A DNA stretch of 6,878 nucleotides from Rhizobiaceae bacterium (GCA_913776675.1 CAJYRE010000207.1:1-6878); one strand, 5' to 3'; positions 1 through 6,027 are shown, counted from the first letter of the stretch. Numbers and translations are program-made. Notes: generated from the sequence alone by a model not told the origin.

Positions 1-364
1 TAAGTACCTGTCGCAAGTCATGGCCACGTTTGAGAATCATGCCATGGGTGTTGACAACGGAAAAAGCCCCCTGCTTGGCAGCAAGCTTCGGATTTTTCTC
101 AATACGGTACAGCGGCATTTCACCTGAGCGCTTGAAAACCGAAAACACCGCCTTGTCCTTCAGGTGATCCAGCGCATAATCGCGCCACTCCCCCTCACCC
201 ACCATGCGGCCATAAACCCATAAAATGGCATCCAGTTCGGTGCGGTGGAACGTTACGGGCAGCGGATCCTGATTTTGGCGATATTCCCGCAAGTCAACAA
301 CAGGGGCAGAGCCTCCGGCCTGTCGTTCATGCCCCTCTCGCGCTAAATCCGGCTGATCGGTCAT
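1..364 (-). CDS. DUF2794 domain-containing protein, 5' part (cut by left edge)
   Basis: I recognise this as the DUF2794 family, small cytoplasmic proteins of alphaproteobacteria with no assigned function. The first 121 codons are visible, without a stop. The ATG at 364-362 is preceded by GAAGGAG (376-370) five bases upstream, a strong ribosome binding site that fixes the start. The N-terminal 20 or so residues are polar and probably disordered (MTDQPDLAREGHERQ...). The conserved core follows: VTFHRTELDAIL, VYGRMV, GEWRDYALDHLKDKAVFSVFKR, then MPLYRIEKNPKL and NTHGMILKRGHDLRQVL. No signal peptide or membrane segment is seen. From memory the family is about 115-130 residues, so only a few codons should be missing on the left. 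It lies downstream of the DUF1223 gene on the same strand, but the 270-base spacer suggests its own promoter. The family call is firm; the function is unknown. Confidence 0.8.
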   Translation of the reverse strand, partial: MTDQPDLAREGHERQAGGSAPVVDLREYRQNQDPLPVTFHRTELDAILWVYGRMVGEGEWRDYALDHLKDKAVFSVFKRSGEMPLYRIEKNPKLAAKQGAFSVVNTHGMILKRGHDLRQVL

Positions 365-494
365 GCTGGCTCCTTCACGCATATCGATGACAAACCGATG
401 ACAGTGTGCCTGATAGGCCATAAATTGCAAGGGGCAGGCATGAGAGCAATCTTCAAGGCACAATCCTTCCATCTTTTGGAAAGTATTTTGCAGT

Positions 495-528
495 GCCCCA
501 TTTTGGTCAAAACAGCGCCCAATTTTGG
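495..528. repeat. Pair of 12-base direct repeats, 22 bases apart
   Basis: GCCCCATTTTGG at 495-506 and GCCCAATTTTGG at 517-528 match at 11 of 12 positions. Their start-to-start distance of 22 bases is about two DNA helical turns, so both copies would face the same side of the helix. They lie about 130-170 bases upstream of the DUF2794 start. A tandem operator for a transcription factor is one reading; chance is the other. I do not recognise the motif as the site of a named regulator. Confidence 0.4.
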
Positions 529-543
529 GAGTTTTGTCCCAAA
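524..543. repeat. Perfect 7-base inverted repeat
   Basis: TTTGGGA (524-530) and TCCCAAA (537-543) are perfect complements around a 6-base spacer. The left arm overlaps the end of the second direct repeat at 517-528. As RNA it would form a weak AT-rich hairpin. On the minus strand no T-run follows, so it does not look like an intrinsic terminator; an operator is as likely. Confidence 0.4.
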
Positions 544-545
544 GT

Positions 546-616
546 GACGCGCAAGCGTCCGGGTCCGGTTTGATGCGTTGCCCCTTACCCCCAGCCCCAA
601 TGCATTGGCCGGACCC
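546..616. repeat. Nested inverted repeats (tetraloop hairpin, long-range stem, 12-base palindrome)
   Basis: Three elements sit side by side. GACGC (546-550) and GCGTC (555-559) close a GCAA loop, which on the plus strand is a GNRA-type tetraloop. GGGTCCGG (561-568) and CCGGACCC (609-616) form a perfect 8-base stem around 40 bases. Just inside its right arm is the perfect 12-base palindrome CCAATGCATTGG (597-608). On the minus strand these would lie in the 3' region of the DUF1223 transcript, starting 19 bases after its stop codon. They could stabilise or end that message, or mark a structured RNA. No T-run follows. Confidence 0.4.
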
Positions 617-634
617 ACCATTGGCCACACATCG

Positions 635-1426
635 TTACGGTTTCAACGACGAGGCATCCTCATCCGGTAAAGATGACATCACCATGGTCGCGCCCAGAAT
701 CTGACTTGGCTCGCCCGTCGGCGTAGAGGATTGCAACAACACCGCAACGCCATCACATCCATCGGTGCGCAACACCTTGGCAGGCAGGGAAATATTCATA
801 TCATCACCACGCCACAGACCAACGGATTGAAGATCCGTGACACTGTTGAAATAGGTGATTCGCTGGCCCTTGTTCTGACCTTTCAAAACATCCACGTCCT
901 TGCGCCGCTTGAAATAGGCCACAACAACATCGGCCTGCCCCTGCCCCTTGCCAATATTGATAGAAAGCGCATCACCGTGAATGGCGGCATTGACTTTGAC
1001 GGTCAGCCCCTTGCCGCTGGTCCGCAGACGATCCATCTGCCCAAACAGAGCTTGCGAATCCGTCCCTTTCATTTGCATCTGGCCATTCAACACAGCTTGC
1101 GGCGTGTAAACCCCACTGCGCGCAAAGCTTTTGGCGTAGGCATATTGCCGGGCGGTGTTATCAGGAGAGCCAAGCGTATCCACCCAGCCGCGATAATTCC
1201 AGTAATCAACGTGGTAGGCCAAAGCGACAATATCGGGCTGGTTTGCCAGCGCCTCAAACGCACGGTCGGCGGGTGGGCATGACACACATCCTTGCGATGT
1301 AAACAGCTCAACAACGCCTTTGAAAACACGGTCGTCCTGCGCCTGTGCCGCAGACAAGCTGGCACCATAGAGAATCGCCCACAGCAGCAGCGACACAGAA
1401 ATTTGCGCAAGTCTTTTCAAAACCAT
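635..1426 (-). CDS. DUF1223 family exported thioredoxin-like protein with CxxC motif
   Basis: DUF1223 proteins are secreted or periplasmic and related to the thioredoxin fold; their reaction is not known. Taking the ATG at 1426-1424 gives 263 residues that begin MVLKRLAQ, then a hydrophobic stretch and a likely signal peptidase site after SAAQA (about residue 29). The core follows: VVELFTSQGCVSCPPAD with the CxxC cysteines at residues 47 and 50, then YHVDYWN, and GVYTPQ near residue 109, which fits a thioredoxin cis-proline loop. A third cysteine lies near residue 224 (DGCDG). In-frame ATGs at 1492 and 1483 would extend the protein to 285 or 282 residues, but they bury the signal peptide and none of the three starts has a strong ribosome binding site. 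I chose 1426 for its normal signal-peptide shape. The gene follows acnA on the same strand beyond a terminator, so it is probably transcribed separately. Confidence 0.82.
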   Translation of the reverse strand: MVLKRLAQISVSLLLWAILYGASLSAAQAQDDRVFKGVVELFTSQGCVSCPPADRAFEALANQPDIVALAYHVDYWNYRGWVDTLGSPDNTARQYAYAKSFARSGVYTPQAVLNGQMQMKGTDSQALFGQMDRLRTSGKGLTVKVNAAIHGDALSINIGKGQGQADVVVAYFKRRKDVDVLKGQNKGQRITYFNSVTDLQSVGLWRGDDMNISLPAKVLRTDGCDGVAVLLQSSTPTGEPSQILGATMVMSSLPDEDASSLKP

Positions 1427-1492
1427 CAGAAGCGATCCATTTTGCACAAGCACCAAACCAGAGGTTTCAAGCGATGCCTTCATTCTTGTCAT

Positions 1493-1522
1493 AAGATACG
1501 CATCGAATGGATCAATACCAAG
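1493..1522 (-). promoter_or_regulatory. Weak candidate promoter for the DUF1223 gene
   Basis: On the minus strand CTTGGT (1522-1517) and TATCTT (1498-1493) are separated by 18 bases and loosely match sigma-70 -35 and -10 elements. Transcription would then begin near 1486, which would exclude the ATG at 1492 and favour the later ATG at 1426. The match is poor in both boxes and was found by eye, so this is only a candidate. Confidence 0.2.
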
Positions 1523-1591
1523 TCACGTTGGGGTGAGGCCAGCCGTATCTTCAACAACACTCTCAAAATTTCAATGTTTCATGCATCCCAC

Positions 1592-1623
1592 AAAAAAACC
1601 GCCAGCGTTTCCGCTGGCGGTTC
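1592..1623 (-). terminator. Intrinsic terminator of acnA
   Basis: CCGCCAGCG (1599-1607) and CGCTGGCGG (1612-1620) form a perfect 9-base GC-rich stem around a 4-base loop. Read on the minus strand, the stem is followed by seven Ts (1598-1592), and two A-T pairs extend its base. It begins 23 bases after the acnA stop codon. The plus-strand side has no T-run, so it acts for acnA and should insulate the DUF1223 gene from acnA transcription. Confidence 0.93.
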
Positions 1624-1645
1624 TTGATGTCAGCAAAAGAGCGGA

Positions 1646-4339
1646 TCAGGCAGCCAGATCGCGCAGAACGGTCTGCAAGATACCGCCGTTGTTCATGTAG
1701 GTCACTTCGTCCAGCGTATCGATGCGGCAGAGAAGCGGAATTTCCTTCTCGGTCCCGTCGGAGTAGGTGATCTTGGCGATCTTCTTCTCGCGTGGCTTGA
1801 TATCGCCTTCCAGACCCTCGATGGTGACGATTTCGTCGCCCTTCAGGTTGAGCGAAGCCCAGGTGGTGCCGTCCTCGAACGTGAACGGAACAACACCCAT
1901 GCCCACCAGGTTCGAGCGATGGATACGCTCAAAGGATTGAGCAATCACAGCCTTGACGCCGAGCAGGTTGGTGCCCTTGGCAGCCCAGTCACGCGACGAA
2001 CCATTGCCGTATTCAACGCCAGCGAAGATGACCAGCGGCACACCCTCTTCCTTGTACTTCATGGCAGCGTCGTAGATCGACAGCTCTTCCTTGGACGGAT
2101 AGTGGATGGTGTAGCCACCTTCCTTACCGTTTGGACCAAGCATGTGGTTGCGGATACGGATGTTGGCAAAGGTGCCGCGCATCATCACTTCGTGGTTACC
2201 ACGACGGGTACCGTACTGGTTGAAGTCCGCAACAGCCACGCCATTGCCGGTCAGGTAAGCACCCGCCGGAGAGGCAGCCTTGATCGAACCGGCCGGAGAA
2301 ATATGGTCGGTGGTGATCTTGTCGCCAAACAGGCCAAGAACGCGCGCGCCCTTGATGTTCTTCAGACCAGAGCCGGTCTTGCCCATGCCCACAAAGTAAG
2401 GTGGGTTCTGAACATAGGTGGACTTGTCGTCCCAGGCATAGGTCTGGCCTTCCGGTACCTGAACCGCCTGCCAGTTTTCGTCGCCCTTGAACACGTCCGC
2501 ATATTTGGATTCGAACAATTCGCGGGTGACGTATTTCTGGATGAACTCCTGCACTTCGGCAGAGGTTGGCCAAACGTCCTTGAGGTAGACCGGGTTGCCG
2601 TTCTGGTCTTCGCCGAGAGGTTCGGTGGTGAGATCCTTCTGCACAGAACCAGCCAGCGCATAAGCCACAACCAGCGGCGGAGACGCCAGATAGTTGGCCT
2701 GAACGTCAGGCGAGATACGGCCTTCAAAGTTACGGTTGCCCGACAGAACGCCCGCGGTGATCAGGCCCTTGTCGTTGATGGTCTTGGAAATCGGCGCTGG
2801 CAGCGGGCCAGAGTTACCGATGCAGGTGGTGCAGCCGAAACCAACGAGGTTGAAGCCGAGCGCATCCAGAGACTCTTGTAGACCGGACTTGGCGAGATAT
2901 TCGCCAACAACCTGCGATCCGGGTGCCAGCGAAGTCTTGACCCATGGCTTGGACTTCAGGCCCTTGGCAACGGCGTTGCGAGCCAGCAGGCCAGCAGCAA
3001 TCAACACGCTCGGGTTGGAGGTGTTGGTGCAAGACGTGATCGCAGCAATGGCCACATCGCCATGACCGAGGTCGAAGTCGGTGCCTTCAACCGCATAGCG
3101 GTTTGTCAGCTGGCCAGGCTTCTTGTAGTCGTTTTCAAGCGCAGTGGCGAAGTTCGGCGCAATGGTTTCGAGCGGCAGGCGACCTTCCGGACGCTTTGGA
3201 CCGGCCATCGACGGCACAACATCACCAAGGTCGAGTTCCAGCGTGTCGGTGAAGACCAGTTGCGAGCCGTCATTGTCACGCCACATGCCTTGCGCCTTGG
3301 AATAGGCTTCGACCAGCGCGATACGGTCCTTCGAGCGGCCCGACATGTTGAGATAGCCAACCGTTGCGCTGTCCACAGGGAAGAAGCCGCAGGTCGCGCC
3401 GTATTCCGGACCCATGTTGCCGATGGTGGCACGGTCGGAAACGGGCAGGTTGTCGAGGCCGGGGCCGAAGAATTCGACGAACTTGGAGACAACACCCTTC
3501 TTGCGCAGCATCTGCACCACGGTCAGCACCAGGTCGGTGGCGGTGACGCCTTCCTTGAGCGTGCCCGTCAGCTTGAAGCCGATGACTTCTGGCAGCAGCA
3601 TGGAAACCGGCTGGCCGAGCATGGCGGCTTCCGCTTCGATACCACCCACGCCCCAGCCGAGAACGCCCAGACCGTTGATCATGGTGGTGTGGCTGTCGGT
3701 GCCAACGCAGGTATCAGGATAAGCGATGGTTTCGCCGTCTTCTTCCTTGGTCCAGACGGTCTGGCCCAGATATTCGAAATTCACCTGATGACAGATGCCG
3801 GTGCCCGGAGGCACAACGCGGAAGTTCTTGAACGCCTGCTGGCCCCACTTGAGGAAGCGGTAACGCTCGCCATTGCGCTGATATTCCAGCTCAACGTTGC
3901 GGGCAAAAGCCTGCGGCGTGCCGAATTCATCAACAATAACCGAGTGGTCAATGACGAGATCGACAGGAACCAGCGGGTTGATCTTTTCCGGATCGCCGCC
4001 GAGCGCCTTGATGCCGTCGCGCATGGCAGCCAGATCGACCACGGCGGGAACGCCAGTAAAATCCTGCATCAGCACGCGGGCCGGACGGTAGGCGATTTCA
4101 CTTTCAGCTGTGCCCTTGTCAACGAGCCAGGCAGCAACATTTTCAATGTCGGCCTTGGTGACGGAGCGACCGTCTTCGTTGCGCAGCAGGTTTTCCAGCA
4201 GAACCTTCATGGAATAGGGAAGCTTGGAAACACCGGCAAGGCCGTTGGCTTCGGCCTTCGGGATGCTGTAATAGACGTAGTCCTTACCATCGACGGAAAG
4301 CGTCGAACGGCAATTGAAACTGTCAAGTGACTTGGACAA
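1646..4339 (-). CDS. acnA: Aconitate hydratase A (aconitase, 4Fe-4S)
   Basis: AcnA converts citrate to isocitrate through cis-aconitate in the cytoplasmic TCA cycle. The reading frame is open far upstream, but homology begins at SKSLDSFNCRSTL, directly after a TTG codon at 4339-4337, with GGGGT about six bases before it. This gives 897 residues, the usual size of the AcnA/IRP1 class. Cluster ligands are expected at Cys437 (TSCTNTS) and Cys503 and Cys506 (GFGCTTCIGN). The DSH motif is at 215-217, GDKITTDHISPAG lies in the linker and swivel region, and the substrate-binding SSRDWAAKG begins near 781. All expected blocks are present without a frameshift, so the enzyme should be active. It is divergent from ccmABCD and ends at its own terminator. 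In-frame ATGs at 4405, 4399 and 4390 could add 17-22 residues but lack good ribosome binding sites. Moonlighting as an iron-responsive RNA-binding protein is known for relatives but is not visible here. Confidence 0.97.
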   Translation of the reverse strand: MSKSLDSFNCRSTLSVDGKDYVYYSIPKAEANGLAGVSKLPYSMKVLLENLLRNEDGRSVTKADIENVAAWLVDKGTAESEIAYRPARVLMQDFTGVPAVVDLAAMRDGIKALGGDPEKINPLVPVDLVIDHSVIVDEFGTPQAFARNVELEYQRNGERYRFLKWGQQAFKNFRVVPPGTGICHQVNFEYLGQTVWTKEEDGETIAYPDTCVGTDSHTTMINGLGVLGWGVGGIEAEAAMLGQPVSMLLPEVIGFKLTGTLKEGVTATDLVLTVVQMLRKKGVVSKFVEFFGPGLDNLPVSDRATIGNMGPEYGATCGFFPVDSATVGYLNMSGRSKDRIALVEAYSKAQGMWRDNDGSQLVFTDTLELDLGDVVPSMAGPKRPEGRLPLETIAPNFATALENDYKKPGQLTNRYAVEGTDFDLGHGDVAIAAITSCTNTSNPSVLIAAGLLARNAVAKGLKSKPWVKTSLAPGSQVVGEYLAKSGLQESLDALGFNLVGFGCTTCIGNSGPLPAPISKTINDKGLITAGVLSGNRNFEGRISPDVQANYLASPPLVVAYALAGSVQKDLTTEPLGEDQNGNPVYLKDVWPTSAEVQEFIQKYVTRELFESKYADVFKGDENWQAVQVPEGQTYAWDDKSTYVQNPPYFVGMGKTGSGLKNIKGARVLGLFGDKITTDHISPAGSIKAASPAGAYLTGNGVAVADFNQYGTRRGNHEVMMRGTFANIRIRNHMLGPNGKEGGYTIHYPSKEELSIYDAAMKYKEEGVPLVIFAGVEYGNGSSRDWAAKGTNLLGVKAVIAQSFERIHRSNLVGMGVVPFTFEDGTTWASLNLKGDEIVTIEGLEGDIKPREKKIAKITYSDGTEKEIPLLCRIDTLDEVTYMNNGGILQTVLRDLAA

Positions 4340-4516
4340 GGTAGAACCCCGCTGAATACTGATAGCCAACACATACGTGCGGACGCCCATGCACTTCATG
4401 CACATCAGGATGCGGGTACGACCATTTCCGCTGTCCGCCCGTGACAATCGCTTTTTGCAAAAATCAAGTTCGGCTCTAGGATGATGAACACGCCGGTCGC
4501 TGGCGTGGTTGCAGGT

Positions 4517-4546
4517 CTTATAGATAATTTCCAAGAACTGTTCCAG
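4517..4546 (-). promoter_or_regulatory. Candidate acnA promoter
   Basis: On the minus strand TATAAG (4522-4517) matches the -10 consensus at five of six positions. CTGGAA (4546-4541) lies 18 bases upstream as a weak -35. Transcription would start near 4510, leaving a leader of about 170 bases before the TTG start codon. The -35 box falls inside the inverted repeat at 4538-4558, so a protein bound there could block or alter this promoter. This was judged by eye. Confidence 0.28.
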
Positions 4547-4558
4547 AGTGTAGAACAG
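4538..4558. repeat. Inverted repeat CTGTTC-N9-GAACAG, possible operator
   Basis: CTGTTC (4538-4543) and GAACAG (4553-4558) are perfect complements around nine bases. A third half-site, GAAC (4535-4538), overlaps the left arm, giving GAAC-T-GTTC. The spacing suits a dimeric regulator. The site overlaps the -35 of the candidate acnA promoter and lies roughly 35-75 bases before the possible ccmA starts. I cannot assign it to a known regulator. Confidence 0.35.
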
Positions 4559-4613
4559 CCAAACGGCACAATTTTTTGAAGGCGATAAAGCTTTGCTGAA
4601 CAAGATGGAAACG

Positions 4614-5258
4614 ATGCGGTTACAAGCCGAGAATTTATCGGCCAAACGGGGGGAAGACCTTCTGTTCCGCAACATCGGCTTCACGCTTGAAAACGGCGAT
4701 GCACTGGTGCTGACCGGGCGAAACGGCTCTGGAAAATCCACGCTTTTGCGGGTGGTTGCCGGATTGATCCGCCCGGAGCGCGGAAATATCACCTTCCAAT
4801 CCCAAACGGGCGAATCACATCCGGTGCGCGAGGCCAGCCATTATCTCGGCCATCGCAACGGCATGAAGGCTGAGTTGAGCGTGTCTGAAAACCTGGGTTT
4901 CTGGAAAGAATTCCTCGGTGATTTTGAAGGCGGGCGAGGAATGAGCATCGATGATGCCGCAGAAGTGATCGGCCTCTCCGGCATCACACACCTGCCCTAT
5001 GGCTATCTGTCTGCCGGGCAACAACGCCGGTTTGCCATCGCGCGTCTGCTGGTAGCCTATCGCCCGGTTTGGATTGTCGATGAGCCGACTGCTGCTCTCG
5101 ATGCCAAAGCGGAGGCGATGTTTTCACACCTGATTCGCAGCCATCTCAGCGCAGGCGGCATGGTGTTGGCCGCAACCCATCAGCCTTTGGGATTAGAGAG
5201 CGCAAAGTTATTGGAAATGCGCGGGTTTGAGTTCGATGATCTGGAGGAGATGGTGTGA
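4614..5258 (+). CDS. ccmA: Haem exporter ATP-binding protein CcmA (cytochrome c maturation)
   Basis: CcmA is the cytoplasmic ATPase of the CcmABCD complex, whose ATP hydrolysis drives release of haem-loaded CcmE for c-type cytochrome assembly. From the ATG at 4614 the protein has 214 residues, beginning MRLQAENLSAKRGEDLLF as relatives do. ABC motifs are complete: Walker A GRNGSGKST at 35-43, signature LSAGQ at 132-136, Walker B VWIVDEP at 152-158 with the catalytic Glu at 157, and the switch His near 189 (ATHQP). YLGHRNGMK sits where CcmA proteins carry their Q-loop region. Other possible starts are the in-frame ATG at 4605 and a TTG at 4593, which has GAAGG (4578-4582) ten bases upstream. 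The 4614 start rests on family similarity, since its own ribosome binding site is weak. It is the first gene of the operon. Rhizobial literature also uses the name cycV. Confidence 0.95.
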   Translation: MRLQAENLSAKRGEDLLFRNIGFTLENGDALVLTGRNGSGKSTLLRVVAGLIRPERGNITFQSQTGESHPVREASHYLGHRNGMKAELSVSENLGFWKEFLGDFEGGRGMSIDDAAEVIGLSGITHLPYGYLSAGQQRRFAIARLLVAYRPVWIVDEPTAALDAKAEAMFSHLIRSHLSAGGMVLAATHQPLGLESAKLLEMRGFEFDDLEEMV

Positions 5259-5302
5259 TGGGTAATGGTTCTTCGCACACATCCTCAAGGCAATCCGCAT
5301 GA
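5258..5302 (+). other. 14-codon mini-ORF bridging ccmA and ccmB (possible coupling peptide)
   Basis: An ATG at 5258-5260 overlaps the ccmA stop (TGATG) and opens a 14-codon frame, MGNGSSHTSSRQSA. Its TGA at 5300-5302 overlaps the ccmB start (ATGA). GGAGGAG (5243-5249) lies eight bases before this ATG, an excellent ribosome binding site, although the same bases encode Leu-Glu-Glu near the end of CcmA. Translation of the mini-ORF could carry ribosomes across the 40-base gap to ccmB. The peptide itself shows no recognisable feature. Chance remains quite possible. Confidence 0.3.
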
Positions 5303-5958
5303 CCGCCCTCTTCCTGCGCGACCTAAAACTCTCCTTACGCTCTGGCGGCGGCGCGTTGATTGGCGTTCTGTTTTTCCTCACGGTCGTTGCTGTCATTCCC
5401 TTTGGCGTCGGGCCGGATATGAACCTGCTGGCCAGCATTGGCCCCGCGATTGTCTGGATTGGGGCGCTTTTGGCCGCGCTGTTGGGATTAGACCGGCTGT
5501 TTCAAGCCGACCGTGATGATGGCTCGCTGGATCTGCTCTTGATGCAGGAGACGCCGCTGGTGCTGAGTATTTTTATCAAATGCCTCGCCCATTGGACGGC
5601 CACCAGCCTGCCGCTGGTGCTCGCCTCGCCGCTGATGGGCCTGTTTATGAATATGAGTGAAACCGCCATCGGCGCAGTGATGTTGACGCTTTTGGTGGGT
5701 ACGCCCGCCATCACCTTCATTGGTGCTGCCGGTGCTGCGGTGGCTGCGGCGCTTCCCCGCGGCGGGCTGCTTGTGTCGATTCTGGTGCTGCCCTTGACCA
5801 TTCCGGTGCTGATTTTTGGTGTCAGCGCGTCCTATGCTGCCGTGGAAGAGCCAGCACCCTTTCTGCCGCCCTTTTTGTTTTTGACGGCGCTGACCCTGTT
5901 CTTTGCCGTGATCGGACCGCTTGCCGCTGCACTGGCACTGCGCAACACCGCTGATTGA
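5299..5958 (+). CDS. ccmB: Haem exporter membrane protein CcmB
   Basis: CcmB is the inner-membrane partner of CcmA in the Ccm (System I) pathway. The 219 residues match the usual family length. They begin MTALFLRDLKLSLRSGGG, a short basic amphipathic start, followed by hydrophobic segments at roughly 18-35 and 45-64, then four more in the rest of the chain, which fits the six-helix CcmB topology. The conserved cytoplasmic motif FQADRDDGSLDLL is at 68-80, followed by QETPL. PRGGLLVSILVLPLTIPVLIFG and the hydrophobic C-terminal helix are also typical. The ATG at 5299 has AAGG eight bases upstream. It follows ccmA by 40 bases in the same operon and precedes ccmC by 69 bases. No defect is seen. 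Rhizobial literature also uses cycW. Confidence 0.96.
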   Translation: MTALFLRDLKLSLRSGGGALIGVLFFLTVVAVIPFGVGPDMNLLASIGPAIVWIGALLAALLGLDRLFQADRDDGSLDLLLMQETPLVLSIFIKCLAHWTATSLPLVLASPLMGLFMNMSETAIGAVMLTLLVGTPAITFIGAAGAAVAAALPRGGLLVSILVLPLTIPVLIFGVSASYAAVEEPAPFLPPFLFLTALTLFFAVIGPLAAALALRNTAD

Positions 5959-6027
5959 ACCAATATCATCTACTTTGAATTGCAAAAACTCAATTGCTGC
6001 AACGATCAACTCGCGGTAAAAGGCCCT

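Larger units (their letters stand above)
365..634. other. Intergenic spacer rich in short repeats, between DUF1223 and DUF2794 genes
   Basis: These 270 bases separate the stop of the DUF1223 gene from the start of the DUF2794 gene, both on the minus strand. No convincing sigma-70-like promoter was found by eye, though one for the DUF2794 gene is expected here. The right half holds several short direct and inverted repeats, listed separately. A further 6-base inverted repeat is TGCCTG (407-412) with CAGGCA (435-440). There is no hairpin followed by a T-run on the minus strand, so no intrinsic terminator is evident for the DUF1223 gene. A GTG-initiated 89-codon minus-strand reading frame (630-361) crosses the spacer but resembles no family I know. 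Confidence 0.6.
4340..4613. promoter_or_regulatory. Divergent intergenic region between acnA and ccmA
   Basis: This 274-base spacer must hold the promoters of both acnA (minus) and the ccm operon (plus). Visible elements are an inverted repeat at 4538-4558, an AT-rich patch at 4517-4530 with -10-like hexamers on both strands (TATAAG on minus, GATAAT on plus), a perfect 12-base palindrome TTTTTGCAAAAA (4452-4463), and a near-perfect 9-base tandem repeat, CATGCACTT then CATGCACAT (4388-4405), in the acnA leader. No clear -35 box for ccmA was found. I looked for an FNR-type box, an alphaproteobacterial SOS box and the RirA-type TGA-N9-TCA arrangement and saw none that fits. Confidence 0.6.

Noticed and set aside
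1599..1620. Terminator hairpin acting on the plus strand as well
   Set aside because: On the plus strand the stem is followed by TTCTTGATG rather than a T-run, and no plus-strand gene ends there.
3062..4330. Long plus-strand reading frame (422 codons) opposite acnA
   Set aside because: It lies entirely antisense to acnA, which is a certain gene. Its peptide resembles no family, and long open antisense frames are common opposite GC-rich coding sequence. The same applies to the antisense frames at 1919-2881, 731-1282 and 5488-6222.
4452..4467. Possible FNR/FnrN box around TTTTTGCAAAAATCAA
   Set aside because: One ATCAA half is present, but the partner half at the required N4 spacing reads TTTGC, matching TTGAT at only two of five bases.
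4535..4556. Possible SOS (LexA) box from GAAC/GTTC half-sites
   Set aside because: The alphaproteobacterial LexA site is a direct repeat GTTC-N7-GTTC. The same-orientation half-sites here are 14 bases apart and the other pairing is inverted, so the geometry does not fit.
4340..4792. Upstream extension of the acnA frame by 151 codons
   Set aside because: The frame stays open but runs into the divergent ccmA coding region. The extra residues do not resemble aconitase, and the 897-residue protein from TTG already has the family's full length.
5265..5516. 83-codon frame starting in the ccmA-ccmB gap
   Set aside because: It overlaps most of the 5' half of ccmB in another frame, and its Arg- and Pro-rich peptide is typical of a frame-shifted reading of a GC-rich gene.
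5980..6027. TTG-started N-terminal extension of CcmC by 16 residues
   Set aside because: The added residues do not look like CcmC, and the ATG at 6028 has its own AAAAGG site and a family-like N-terminus.
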